Assembly (NCBI GenBank): GCA_017609105.1
Contig: JAFCEQ010000001.1
Location: 1-47,406, forward strand
Reading direction: 5' to 3'
Source: Candidatus Parvarchaeota archaeon
GTDB taxonomy: Archaea; Nanobdellota; Nanobdellia; JAFCGN01
Length of the DNA stretch: 47,406 bases
Within the stretch, counting starts at the first letter, position 1. The number at the start of each line of letters is the position of its first letter. Of this stretch, positions 8,008 to 15,627 are shown piece by piece. The translations under genes and the position numbers were made by a program. The notes under the pieces were generated by a model that did not search any database, had not been told where the DNA came from, and saw nothing but the letters and a program-made list of their open reading frames with translations.

Positions 8008-9249
8008 ATGAAGAAGAAAAAAATTTTGTTAAAACAAAAGAAGGATGAGAAATCGTTTGAAGAACTTGGTGTGAGCAAGAATTTAGTGTTTTCTTTAAAA
8101 AAACATAATATTTTATTTCCTACTAAAATTCAAATAAAAGCAATTCCATTTATAATGCAAGGAAGAGATGTTATGGCGCAATCAGAGACAGGAAGCGGAA
8201 AAACCCTTTCTTTCGCCATCCCTATTATTGAAAACCTTTCTCATAATTCTCAAATAAAAGCATTAATAATCGCTCCAACGCGAGAATTAGCAAAACAAAT
8301 AACAACGGAATTCATTAAATTCGGCAAATTCAAAAACTTGATAACAACAAGTGTTTATGGTGGCGTGAGTCTTGAAAATCAGGCAAGAAAAATAAAAACA
8401 TCAGACATTATTGTTGGAACACCAGGAAGATTGTTAGATTTAATTAACAGAGGAATGATGGATTTAAGTTATGTGAAATACCTTGTGCTTGATGAAGCAG
8501 ACAGAATGCTTGACATGGGTTTTATTGAAGACATAGACAAAATCTTAAGATTTATTCCAAAGAAAAAACAAACTCTTATGTTCAGTGCAACAATTAATGG
8601 AAAAATAATTGATTTAATGGAAAAGTATTTATGTAATCCTAAAAAAATAATGCTTGAGAATCAAATAAAAAAAGAAATTTTAAAACAAGTATATTACAAT
8701 GTTCCTGAAAACAAAAAATTGTCTTTGCTCATCCCAATTCTAAAAGAAAGAAAAAATGAATTAACACTAATTTTTTGCAATACTAAGAGAAAAACAAGGT
8801 TTGTTGCTGATGCTTTAAGGTTGAACGGGATTAGTGCTTCATGCCTTAATGGTGATATGACACAGCCTAAGCGTGAGAGAACAATAAATGATTTCGCGAG
8901 CGGCAGAATTAAAGTTTTAGTTGCTACAGATGTGGCAGCGCGAGGACTTGATATTGAGAATATTAAAACAGTAATTAATTATGACTTGCATGATGAATTA
9001 GAAACTTATACGCATAGGATTGGAAGGACTGGAAGGCAGGGCAGAAAAGGAACAGCAATAATTTTGCTTTGCGACAAGGATTATTGGAAGATGGACAGGA
9101 TTATAACAAAATACAGGAATAAAATTGAAGAAGCAGAAGCAAGGTTTGAGAGAATTAAGATTCCAAAAAAAACTTTTAGCAGAAGAACAAATCGTAATTT
9201 TAATAGAAACTTTAAAAAGAATTCTTTCAGAAAAACAAAGAAACATTAA
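8008..9249 (+). CDS. DEAD-box ATP-dependent RNA helicase
   Basis: A 413-residue superfamily 2 helicase with every core motif: I AQSETGSGKT near residue 57, Ia PTRELA, Ib TPGR near 138, II DEAD near 161, III SAT near 194, IV LIFCNT near 252, V ATDVAARGLD near 311 and VI HRIGRTGRQGR near 338. The C-terminal 40 residues are rich in Arg, Asn and Lys (RRTNRNFNRNF), typical of an RNA-binding tail. It likely remodels rRNA or mRNA structure at the ribosome. An earlier ATG at 8003 is out of frame. Transcribed alone. Confidence 0.95.
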   Translation: MKKKKILLKQKKDEKSFEELGVSKNLVFSLKKHNILFPTKIQIKAIPFIMQGRDVMAQSETGSGKTLSFAIPIIENLSHNSQIKALIIAPTRELAKQITTEFIKFGKFKNLITTSVYGGVSLENQARKIKTSDIIVGTPGRLLDLINRGMMDLSYVKYLVLDEADRMLDMGFIEDIDKILRFIPKKKQTLMFSATINGKIIDLMEKYLCNPKKIMLENQIKKEILKQVYYNVPENKKLSLLIPILKERKNELTLIFCNTKRKTRFVADALRLNGISASCLNGDMTQPKRERTINDFASGRIKVLVATDVAARGLDIENIKTVINYDLHDELETYTHRIGRTGRQGRKGTAIILLCDKDYWKMDRIITKYRNKIEEAEARFERIKIPKKTFSRRTNRNFNRNFKKNSFRKTKKH

Positions 9250-9287
9250 GAACTAACAGTAAATCACTTGAATTTTAAAAAAATTCT

Positions 9288-9725
9288 TTATGAGAATTCT
9301 TTTTCTAATTCTTTGATGAATTCTTTCTTTTCTTTAAGTGTTAAAGGCTTTTTCTTAAGTTTAATTTTTGGAGGAAAAACTCTTCTCTTCATTATTTTCC
9401 ATTGCAATAAAGGAGGTTGTCCAAAATCCAAATCCCCCACATATCTAGGATAAATGTGCCAATGCAAGTGTGGCTCCCAATTCCCAAAAAGCGCGAGATT
9501 CAGTTTATCTGCATTAAAAGATTTCTTAACAATTACAGCAACTTTATGCAAATCCCTTGCGAATTTCATGAAATCCTCTGTTTTTAGACCCAAAATGCTT
9601 GTTTTATGCTTTTTGTAAGCAACAATTATGTGTCCATGATGAGAAGAACTGCCTTCAAGAACATACGATGTTTCTGTTTCAAATAAAATACTTTCTTTGT
9701 TTAAATTACAAAACTTGCATTTCAT
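9288..9725 (-). CDS. HIT-family nucleotide hydrolase
   Basis: A 145-residue histidine-triad protein. The signature is HLHWHIYPR near residue 108. An N-terminal CKFC pair with a later HH could hold zinc, as in several HIT proteins. The family cleaves nucleoside phosphoramidates and dinucleoside polyphosphates; the exact substrate is unknown. The C-terminal 30 residues are lysine-rich (KRRVFPPKIKLKKKP), an extension beyond the usual fold. It is convergent with the DEAD-box helicase gene. A second HIT gene at 24890-25309 is clearly different in sequence. Confidence 0.88.
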   Translation of the reverse strand: MKCKFCNLNKESILFETETSYVLEGSSSHHGHIIVAYKKHKTSILGLKTEDFMKFARDLHKVAVIVKKSFNADKLNLALFGNWEPHLHWHIYPRYVGDLDFGQPPLLQWKIMKRRVFPPKIKLKKKPLTLKEKKEFIKELEKEFS

Positions 9726-9891
9726 ATTATTTGTAAAAAAATAAAGAAATTAAATATTTTATTAGAACAAAAACAAAAAAAGAACTTTTAATAAAAAATA
9801 GTTGAAATAATTATTAATGAGATGATTAATAAGATAATTTCAAAAAAATTATTCTAAAATTATTTAATCATTTAAATGCTTGTTTAATATT

Positions 9892-10380
9892 ATGATTGAA
9901 AATTTTATTAATGCAATAATTCCTTACTTAACTCCTCTTGGTTATCTTGGCGTGCTAATTTTAAGCGTGCTTGCTAATTCCACTGTTTTTATTATGATCC
10001 CAAGTCATGCAGTAATTTTTGCTTTAGGATACTCCTTTAATCCTTATTTACTTGGTATTTTTGGAGGGATTGGTGCAGGAATAGGTGAATTAACAAGTTA
10101 TTTTATTGGCATAGGAGGTAATAAACTTCTTGATTTAGAAAAAGATTATAAAACATGGGGTAAGTGGATTATTAAATTTAAAAAATTAATAAATAAGCAC
10201 GGGTTTTGGACAATAGTTGTTTTTAATGCAACTCCTTTGCCAACTGACTTAATTGCAATACTCGCGGGAAGTTATAATTTTGGTGTGAGAAGATTTTTAA
10301 TTGCTTCAATCATCGGAAAAATAATAAGTTACACTGCTATAGCTTTAGGAGCGAATAATTTCTTTAATTGGATATTATAA
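9892..10380 (+). CDS. VTT/DedA-like membrane protein
   Basis: About 162 residues with four or five hydrophobic helices. LGYLGVLILSVLANS near the start, then GAGIGELTSYFIG and VFNATPLPTDLIAILAG match the VTT (SNARE-associated, DedA/YqaA) pattern, including the Gly-rich re-entrant segments and the Pro-Leu-Pro near a membrane turn. VTT proteins are implicated in lipid scrambling or flipping in the membrane; the role here is inferred. The track starts at a TTG four codons earlier; the ATG at 9892 follows a TATTTAATCATTTAAAT promoter at a spacing that suggests a leaderless message. Confidence 0.8.
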   Translation: MIENFINAIIPYLTPLGYLGVLILSVLANSTVFIMIPSHAVIFALGYSFNPYLLGIFGGIGAGIGELTSYFIGIGGNKLLDLEKDYKTWGKWIIKFKKLINKHGFWTIVVFNATPLPTDLIAILAGSYNFGVRRFLIASIIGKIISYTAIALGANNFFNWIL

Positions 10381-10487
10381 AAAAAATTTAAACTATTCTA
10401 ACTAATTCTTAAAAAGAATAATTAAAAAAAATATTTTTTTGTTTATTATACTCTATGCGTAAAAATTTTATTTATTAACAATTTCTT

Positions 10488-10685
10488 TTACTTGCTTGCT
10501 TTTCTTTTTTTATTAACAGGTTTTTTAGCAAGAAAATTATAATCTCTTAATTTTTTAGATTTTCCAAAACCGCAACTCGCACAAACTTTTTTAGCAATGT
10601 GAAAGGAATGTTGACCACAACGCCTGCACCTTCTATGCGTGCCTGTCTTGCTTTTCTTGCCCATGCTTGGTGTTCCTTTACTCAT
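10488..10685 (-). CDS. rpl37e: Large-subunit ribosomal protein eL37 (L37e)
   Basis: A 65-residue zinc-finger ribosomal protein. It carries the GTPSMGKK start, [14 protein letters not shown] near 17-30 and CASCGFGKS near 36-44, which form the C-x2-C...C-x2-C zinc site, and a lysine-rich tail. eL37 packs against 23S rRNA. It follows the Sm-like gene after about 40 bases on the same strand, the conserved archaeal lsm-rpl37e pair. Confidence 0.96.
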   Translation of the reverse strand: MSKGTPSMGKKSKTGTHRRCRRCGQHSFHIAKKVCASCGFGKSKKLRDYNFLAKKPVNKKRKASK

Positions 10686-10725
10686 TTAAAGCCCCTACGC
10701 ATAATTATTTTTTTAACAAAAATTT

Positions 10726-10962
10726 TTATTGTTCAGAAGGACTAATCATTATTATTGTGTCTCCTCTAATAAAAACTCTTCCAAGTTTTCTTATAACTTC
10801 TCCTCCTCTGTTCTCTTGAGCATTATCTAATACAATATTAATGTGTATATCAAATGCTCTTAAGGTTCCCATAAATTGGATTCCTCCTTTTAATTCAACT
10901 AAAACGCTTTTTCCTTTTGCTTCATTCAAAGTATCCAACGGTCTTTGTATTTCGTCTGCCAT
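10726..10962 (-). CDS. Sm-like RNA-binding protein (archaeal LSm)
   Basis: A protein of 78 residues matching archaeal Sm1. Sm1 motif: GKSVLVELKGGIQFMGTLRAFDIHINIVLDNA. Sm2 motif: VFIRGDTIIMIS. Such proteins assemble into seven-membered rings that bind U-rich RNA. The track begins at a GTG nine bases before the ATG; that GTG fits the recurring GTG-N6-start ribosome signal, so MADEIQ is preferred. It is cotranscribed with eL37. Confidence 0.95.
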   Translation of the reverse strand: MADEIQRPLDTLNEAKGKSVLVELKGGIQFMGTLRAFDIHINIVLDNAQENRGGEVIRKLGRVFIRGDTIIMISPSEQ

Positions 10963-11148
10963 TATAATCACTTCAATTAGTTTTTATTTTTATATTTAAA
11001 AACTTTATGAGTAAATATTCTATAACCTCTTATAAAGGTTTTGATAATCATAAACAACTTTTTAATTTTTAAGTTTATTAATTAAAAACATAATTCTTAT
11101 TTAAACACTTTTTTATAATTAAATAAAAATAAATTCTTAACCAAAAGG

Positions 11149-11183
11149 TTTATATTTGTTTTTTTAAATAAAAAAGTAGTGAT
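11149..11183 (+). promoter_or_regulatory. TATA box and ribosome site of eS8
   Basis: CCAAAAGG, an upstream BRE-like purine stretch, precedes TTTATATT, a good TATA box. About 26 bases later begins AGTGAT, with its GTG six bases from the ATG at 11188. The transcript start would fall almost at the ribosome site. Confidence 0.5.
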
Positions 11184-11187
11184 TTAA

Positions 11188-11571
11188 ATGGCAGTATGGC
11201 AGTTCAGAAGCAAAAAAAAACCAAGCGGTAGTGATTATAAGAATTTTTCAAAAAAAAGAAAGAAGAGTTTAGGAAGACAAGCTGGTTTAACCAAGATAGG
11301 ACTTAAAAAAGTGAAAAAAATAAGAACTCTTGGAGGAAACACAAAATTAAGGGCTTTAAAACAAAACATTGTTTATGTAACTGATACTGAAAAAAAAGAA
11401 ACTTATAAAACAGAAATCTTAGATGTTGAAGTAAATCCTTCTTCAAGACATTATGCAAGAATGAATGTAATAACAAAAGGAGCAATTATTAAAACAAAAA
11501 AAGGCAGGGCAAGAGTTACAAGCAGACCAGGACAAAATGGCGTGGTGCAAGCAGTTAAAATAAAAGATTAG
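11188..11571 (+). CDS. rps8e: Small-subunit ribosomal protein eS8 (S8e)
   Basis: A 127-residue archaeal S8e. The N-terminus MAVWQFRSKKKPSG, the basic linker and the core with KIRTLGGNTKLRAL and the end segment VTSRPGQNGVVQA are typical. It binds 16S rRNA in the small subunit. It is transcribed alone from a clear TATA promoter. Confidence 0.96.
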   Translation: MAVWQFRSKKKPSGSDYKNFSKKRKKSLGRQAGLTKIGLKKVKKIRTLGGNTKLRALKQNIVYVTDTEKKETYKTEILDVEVNPSSRHYARMNVITKGAIIKTKKGRARVTSRPGQNGVVQAVKIKD

Positions 11572-11674
11572 ATTTTAGTGCTTTTACTTATTATTAAAAA
11601 AAAACAAGATTTATTAATTTGATAGCATAACGTAAATAAAGCAATTTATTTGTAAAAGAGTTTTTCTTCAAAAA

Positions 11675-11691
11675 GTTTCATTTTTTGAAAC
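11675..11691. repeat. Hairpin GTTTCA/TGAAAC between eS8 and TFB genes
   Basis: A perfect 6-bp inverted repeat with a 5-base T loop lies midway between the two genes, followed by CAAAAAG repeats. It may end the eS8 transcript or be a site upstream of the TFB promoter. No homologue is recognised. Confidence 0.35.
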
Positions 11692-11732
11692 AAAAAGCAA
11701 AAAGCAAAAGTATTTAAAGAAGTTGTTTTTTT

Positions 11733-11774
11733 ATTTATAAACTTTATCCTTAAATTTAAAAGGAAAAAGGGGTG
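11733..11774 (+). promoter_or_regulatory. TATA box and GGGGTG ribosome site of the TFB gene
   Basis: ATTTATAAAC at 11733-11742 is a TATA box whose predicted transcript start lies near 11763. GGGGTG at 11769-11774 follows, then seven bases (TTAAACT) before a CTG. This places initiation on that CTG rather than on the ATG at 11983 chosen by the ORF track, or on the GTG inside the ribosome site, whose frame closes after 14 codons. Confidence 0.6.
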
Positions 11775-11781
11775 TTAAACT

Positions 11782-12735
11782 CTGACAAAAACAGAAGGTT
11801 CTCAAATAAGAAGTAAATGTCCTCTTTGCGGTTCTACAAATCTTTTTTATGACAAGGAAAAAAGCGAGATAATCTGCAAAAGCTGTGGTTACGTAATTGA
11901 AGAAGAATTAATTGATTTTGGTCAAGAATGGCGGGAATTTGACAAAGGACAATCTGAAGGCAGGAAAAGAACTGGTTCTCCAATGACTTACACAAAACCG
12001 GATCAAGGTATTGGAACTGAAATTGGAAGATTCAGTGATTTAGGTAAATTAAAACCTGAGGATAGACGAAGGATTGGACGTATACAAACATGGCATAGGC
12101 GTATAAGCACAGCTATTGAAAGGAATTTAAAATTTGCTCTTACTGAACTTAAAAGAAGCAGTTCTTTCTTGAATATGCCAAGAATTGCAGAAGAAGAAGC
12201 ATCAATGATTTATAGAAAAGCAGCTGAAAAAGGATTAGTAAGAGGTAGGAGCATGGAATCAGTGGTTGCAGGTGCATTGTACGCTGCTTGCAGAAGACAC
12301 GCAGTTCCACGAACGCTTGATGAAATAAGCAGTGCTTTTCATCTTGATAAAAAAGAAATTGGGAAGACGTACAGATTTATTAGCAGGCAAATCGGAATTA
12401 GGATTTTGCCTACAAGCCCTCTTGACTATGTTTTCAGGTTTAGTTCAGAATTAAACTTGAGTTCAAAAACAACAAGTAAGAGCGTGGAAATCCTGAAAAA
12501 AGCAATTGAACATGAAATTACAAGCGGAAAAGGACCTATGGGTATTGCAGCAGCCGCACTTTATGTTGCTGCCTTGCTTTGCGGTGAAAAGAAAACTCAA
12601 AGGGAAGTAGCAGATGTTGCAGGAGTTACTGAAGTTACTATAAGAAACAGGTATAAAGAACTTCTTGAAGAACTTGATTTAGAAAAAGAAGTTCGAAAAG
12701 CAAGAGAAAAAGGAGGAATGCTCGAAGAGGAATAA
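11782..12735 (+). CDS. tfb: Transcription initiation factor TFB (TFIIB), non-ATG start
   Basis: A 317-residue TFB that bridges TBP, BRE and RNA polymerase. The ORF track misses the first 67 residues. Reading upstream in the same frame gives MTKTEGSQ (CTG as Met), the zinc ribbon CPLCG...CKSCG near residues 14-38, the B-reader region EEELIDFGQEWREF, then two cyclin folds (about 115-210 and 215-310) with VVAGALYAACRR and a terminal helix-turn-helix-like TQREVADVAGVTEVTIRNRY. An in-frame TAA lies two codons before the CTG and no ATG, GTG or TTG precedes the ribbon. GGGGTG lies seven bases upstream of the CTG. The alternative is a sequencing error or frameshift near the start. Confidence 0.92.
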   Translation: MTKTEGSQIRSKCPLCGSTNLFYDKEKSEIICKSCGYVIEEELIDFGQEWREFDKGQSEGRKRTGSPMTYTKPDQGIGTEIGRFSDLGKLKPEDRRRIGRIQTWHRRISTAIERNLKFALTELKRSSSFLNMPRIAEEEASMIYRKAAEKGLVRGRSMESVVAGALYAACRRHAVPRTLDEISSAFHLDKKEIGKTYRFISRQIGIRILPTSPLDYVFRFSSELNLSSKTTSKSVEILKKAIEHEITSGKGPMGIAAAALYVAALLCGEKKTQREVADVAGVTEVTIRNRYKELLEELDLEKEVRKAREKGGMLEEE

Positions 12736-12850
12736 ACAAAAACCTTTCTTTTTTTATTCTTTTAATAATAAACAAGCATTATTGTTTTTCATATAATGTG
12801 AAATATAATAATCATACTTATAAATTTCAAAAAAAATTATTATTAATAAG

Positions 12851-14137
12851 ATGTTTAAAACTCTTGAACAACGTTTTGAAGATTTCTTAGAGTTCTTGAA
12901 TTTAAAAACAATAAGACGTAGGAGTGTGACAATCACTTATGCTGATAATGAATTAAGAAAAAAAAGCAATTTTGTTGGAATTGTTTTAAGATTTAAAGCG
13001 GGAAGCGCTCATGAAAGTGAAAACTCTTTATATGAAGGATTTCATGGGTACTGTAATACAGCTCATTTATTAGAGCATTGCGTTGCAAGAGAGATTATAA
13101 CAAGTAATCCAAAATTATTCAAGCTTGGTGAAACACTTAATGCAATTACAGGACATTATGCTACAGTTTATTATGGAAAGGTTAGTAAAAGATATTGGAA
13201 AGATTTTTTTAGTTCAATGATTGGAAAAATAAGGGATTTTAAGTATTTTGAAAATGAAAAGATTTTGAAAACAGAACTTGAAAGAATTATTGCAGAGGAA
13301 GGAGAGAATAATAAAGAAAAAGTAATTAAAACTTTTTACAAAAATTTGTTAAATAATCCTTGGATTAACATGCAATACATTGATTTTGAATCTTTTAAAT
13401 TCAAACCACGGGAAAAAGAGATTAAAGCATTTTATGAAAAATTTTACACAAGAAGAAATTTAGAGATGTATATGGGAAAAAATCTTTCAAAAGAAAATCT
13501 TGAATTCATTGCTATGCAACTTGAAACTTTGCCTCTTGGAACAAAAGTAAAAAAACCAGAGTTTATTTATAATCCACGACCAGGGGTTTATGCTCTTAAT
13601 TCTTTTACAAAACAACCTGAAATCGCTGTTGGTTGCGTTCTTAATAACACGCGGAAAAACAGTTTAGATGTTTCATTATTAAATGATATTCTTGTTAAAA
13701 AAGAATTTTTATTATCATACCCTCTGGGTTTGTGTTATTCAATTGACACAAGCATCCAAAATTACGGTAAGAAAGTGAATACAATTGAGATTGTTACAAC
13801 AACAGTTCATAGGAAAAGAGATGAAATAATAAAAAGAATTATTGAAAACATATTATATCTTAAAGATAATGGTGTTAATGAAAAAACTTTTTCAAATTCT
13901 TTAAATGATATAAAGAAAACGTTAGATATGAATATTGAGGACTTAGATTTTTTATTAGATTTAAAGCTTAAAAAGAATATTGGAGAGCTTAAGAATTTGC
14001 TTAAGAGTATTGATGTTATTAAATCAGATGAAAATTATTTAGACAAGTTTAATTCTTTTTTAAAAAAAATAATTCCTGAAAAAGATGATTTTGTGATTGT
14101 TTATGAAAAAAATGATTTAAATAAATTCTCTCTGTGA
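12851..14137 (+). CDS. M16-family (insulinase/pitrilysin-like) zinc metallopeptidase
   Basis: A 428-residue single-unit M16-type peptidase. The inverted zinc motif HxxEH is HLLEH at residues 72-76, and an acidic helix, ELERIIAEEGEN, about 75 residues later supplies the third ligand. LNAITGHYATVYYGKV near 96-111 corresponds to the strand after the motif in M16 enzymes. The C-terminal half (about 240-420) looks like the inactive M16_C domain. The size is that of half-molecules that pair as dimers; no partner gene is adjacent. No signal peptide is seen, so it is probably cytoplasmic, acting on peptides or small proteins. The family is scattered in archaea, so transfer is possible. Confidence 0.8.
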   Translation: MFKTLEQRFEDFLEFLNLKTIRRRSVTITYADNELRKKSNFVGIVLRFKAGSAHESENSLYEGFHGYCNTAHLLEHCVAREIITSNPKLFKLGETLNAITGHYATVYYGKVSKRYWKDFFSSMIGKIRDFKYFENEKILKTELERIIAEEGENNKEKVIKTFYKNLLNNPWINMQYIDFESFKFKPREKEIKAFYEKFYTRRNLEMYMGKNLSKENLEFIAMQLETLPLGTKVKKPEFIYNPRPGVYALNSFTKQPEIAVGCVLNNTRKNSLDVSLLNDILVKKEFLLSYPLGLCYSIDTSIQNYGKKVNTIEIVTTTVHRKRDEIIKRIIENILYLKDNGVNEKTFSNSLNDIKKTLDMNIEDLDFLLDLKLKKNIGELKNLLKSIDVIKSDENYLDKFNSFLKKIIPEKDDFVIVYEKNDLNKFSL

Positions 14138-14167
14138 ATTCTCATTTTTTTAAGTTATTCATAATAA

Positions 14168-15277
14168 TTAAAAGAGTTTAATTAATTCCTTTATTGAAGC
14201 ATTTGTTTTAATTCCTTGCCCGCTTATGTGAGTCCTGCTTGCTTTATAACCTTTTTTTTTCAATTTCTTAATTAAAAAATCAATTTTTGGCACGTTCTTA
14301 TGAAGTTTTTTTGCAATAAAAGGAAGTTCATAAAAACTAACTGCATTAATTTCAGCTTCATCATATAATGTTTTTAAGAATTTTTCAATTTTTTTTTCAT
14401 CCTGGTATTCTAACATTAATTTCAAAACTTCTTTATTCTGCAAATTTCCTGCAAACAAAGGGCCTAAAAGAATCTCTTCTTTTTTAATATTAAATTCTTT
14501 TTCAATTAAGCGAGTTTCTAATGTTTTTTGATTAAATGCTAAAAATTTTATTTTTTCTAAAAGCTTATCTGTTCTTGAAGCGCCTCTTCGAGCTTGAAAA
14601 TACATTCTAAAATAATGTCTTGTTTGATGAGAAAAAATTGGTTCTAAAGCAATTTCTTGTTCAGAACCTCTTTCAATAACGTGTTTTGCTAAAACCCTTA
14701 ATCCGAGTTCGTGAGAGAAAGGAGTTCTCCTCACAATAGAATGATATTTCCTGAAACCTGCTTTTGGGTAAGTCCCGTATAATGCACCGCAATCAGTAAT
14801 TGTTATAGCAAGAACTCCTTTGTTTTTTAATCTCTTAATAGAATTCTCTAAAAAAGGATTGCATGAACCAAAAGGATCAACATCAATAAAATCAAAATAT
14901 TGTCTTGTATTAATTAAGAATTCATTTGCTTCAAGATTACTAACTTCAGCATTTAATTCATTTAATTCCAAGTTTTTTTTAATAAAACTAACAGCTCTTG
15001 GATTAAAATCATTTAAGAAAAGTTTTTCAACAGCATTGCTTTCATTCAAAAGCCTAATCCCTCTTGCACCACTTCCACTAAGCAAGTCAAGAACAATTAA
15101 ATCTCTTCCAAGCAATTTTTTAAGTGCTTTTAAAAAAATCACGCTTAAAGTTCTGTCAAATTCTTTATCCGGATTAAAAAAAACAGGAAGCTTTCTTGTT
15201 ATTTCTCCTTGATAAACCCAAAACCTTGTTCTTCCTTCAACAATCTTAATTTTTTTCGCACTCATTCTTGCTTTCAT
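14168..15277 (-). CDS. trm1: tRNA (guanine26-N2)-dimethyltransferase Trm1
   Basis: A protein of about 369 residues that makes m2,2G26 in tRNA using S-adenosylmethionine. The Rossmann motif I is LDLLSGSGARGIR near residue 60, motif II lies in LNDFNPRA, and the catalytic motif is DVDPFGSCNPF near 135. TDCGALYGTYPKAGFRKY near 158 and the C-terminal domain with FSHQTRHYFRMYF are specific to Trm1. The ATG at 15277 has GTG six bases upstream; the track starts on that GTG. Transcribed alone. Confidence 0.95.
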   Translation of the reverse strand: MKARMSAKKIKIVEGRTRFWVYQGEITRKLPVFFNPDKEFDRTLSVIFLKALKKLLGRDLIVLDLLSGSGARGIRLLNESNAVEKLFLNDFNPRAVSFIKKNLELNELNAEVSNLEANEFLINTRQYFDFIDVDPFGSCNPFLENSIKRLKNKGVLAITITDCGALYGTYPKAGFRKYHSIVRRTPFSHELGLRVLAKHVIERGSEQEIALEPIFSHQTRHYFRMYFQARRGASRTDKLLEKIKFLAFNQKTLETRLIEKEFNIKKEEILLGPLFAGNLQNKEVLKLMLEYQDEKKIEKFLKTLYDEAEINAVSFYELPFIAKKLHKNVPKIDFLIKKLKKKGYKASRTHISGQGIKTNASIKELIKLF

Positions 15278-15361
15278 TTTATGCACTACCTAATTTTATG
15301 TTTTCTTATAGTTAATACATTTTATTAAGACTTTTATAAACAAAAATTAGTGTTTGATTGC

Positions 15362-15550
15362 TTATTTTTTTTGAAAGAACTTTAAATAAATTATTGGTAA
15401 AATTCCAAGAGTATTAAATATGAAAATCACTATAAACCATGTTAATTGATTGTTCTTCCCGGCTTTCCATAATGCAATACCTTTCCAAACACCTTCCCAA
15501 ATAATACTCACAAAAATTAATAAAGATAATAATGTTAAATTAGCTGCCAT
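15362..15550 (-). CDS. Small DUF5652-type membrane protein, 62 aa
   Basis: A 62-residue protein with two membrane helices (about residues 5-22 and 36-57). The loop WKGIALWKAGKNNQ and the end NTLGILPIIYLK match the DUF5652 pattern, which also recalls the phospholipase D nuclease N-terminal segment. No function is known. It stands alone between the trm1 and pgk genes, all on the minus strand. Confidence 0.7.
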   Translation of the reverse strand: MAANLTLLSLLIFVSIIWEGVWKGIALWKAGKNNQLTWFIVIFIFNTLGILPIIYLKFFQKK

Positions 15551-15627
15551 ATTATTTGTAATAATTATTTACTATATAAATTATGCTAATCAGGAATTTT
15601 TTTGAAAAACAATTACTTATTAATTTC

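Noticed and set aside
9268-9453. Plus-strand ORF, 61 aa
   Set aside because: It is antisense to the well-supported HIT gene, with Phe/Leu/Ser bias typical of a shadow frame.
11772-11816. Start of TFB on the GTG at 11772
   Set aside because: That frame stops after 14 codons. GTG is part of the GGGGTG ribosome site.
12754-12936. Minus-strand ORF, 60 aa
   Set aside because: It overlaps the start of the M16 peptidase gene and the promoter gap and shows no family features.
14820-15212. Plus-strand ORF, 130 aa
   Set aside because: It is antisense to Trm1, including its catalytic motif, and is Phe/Ser/Leu rich.
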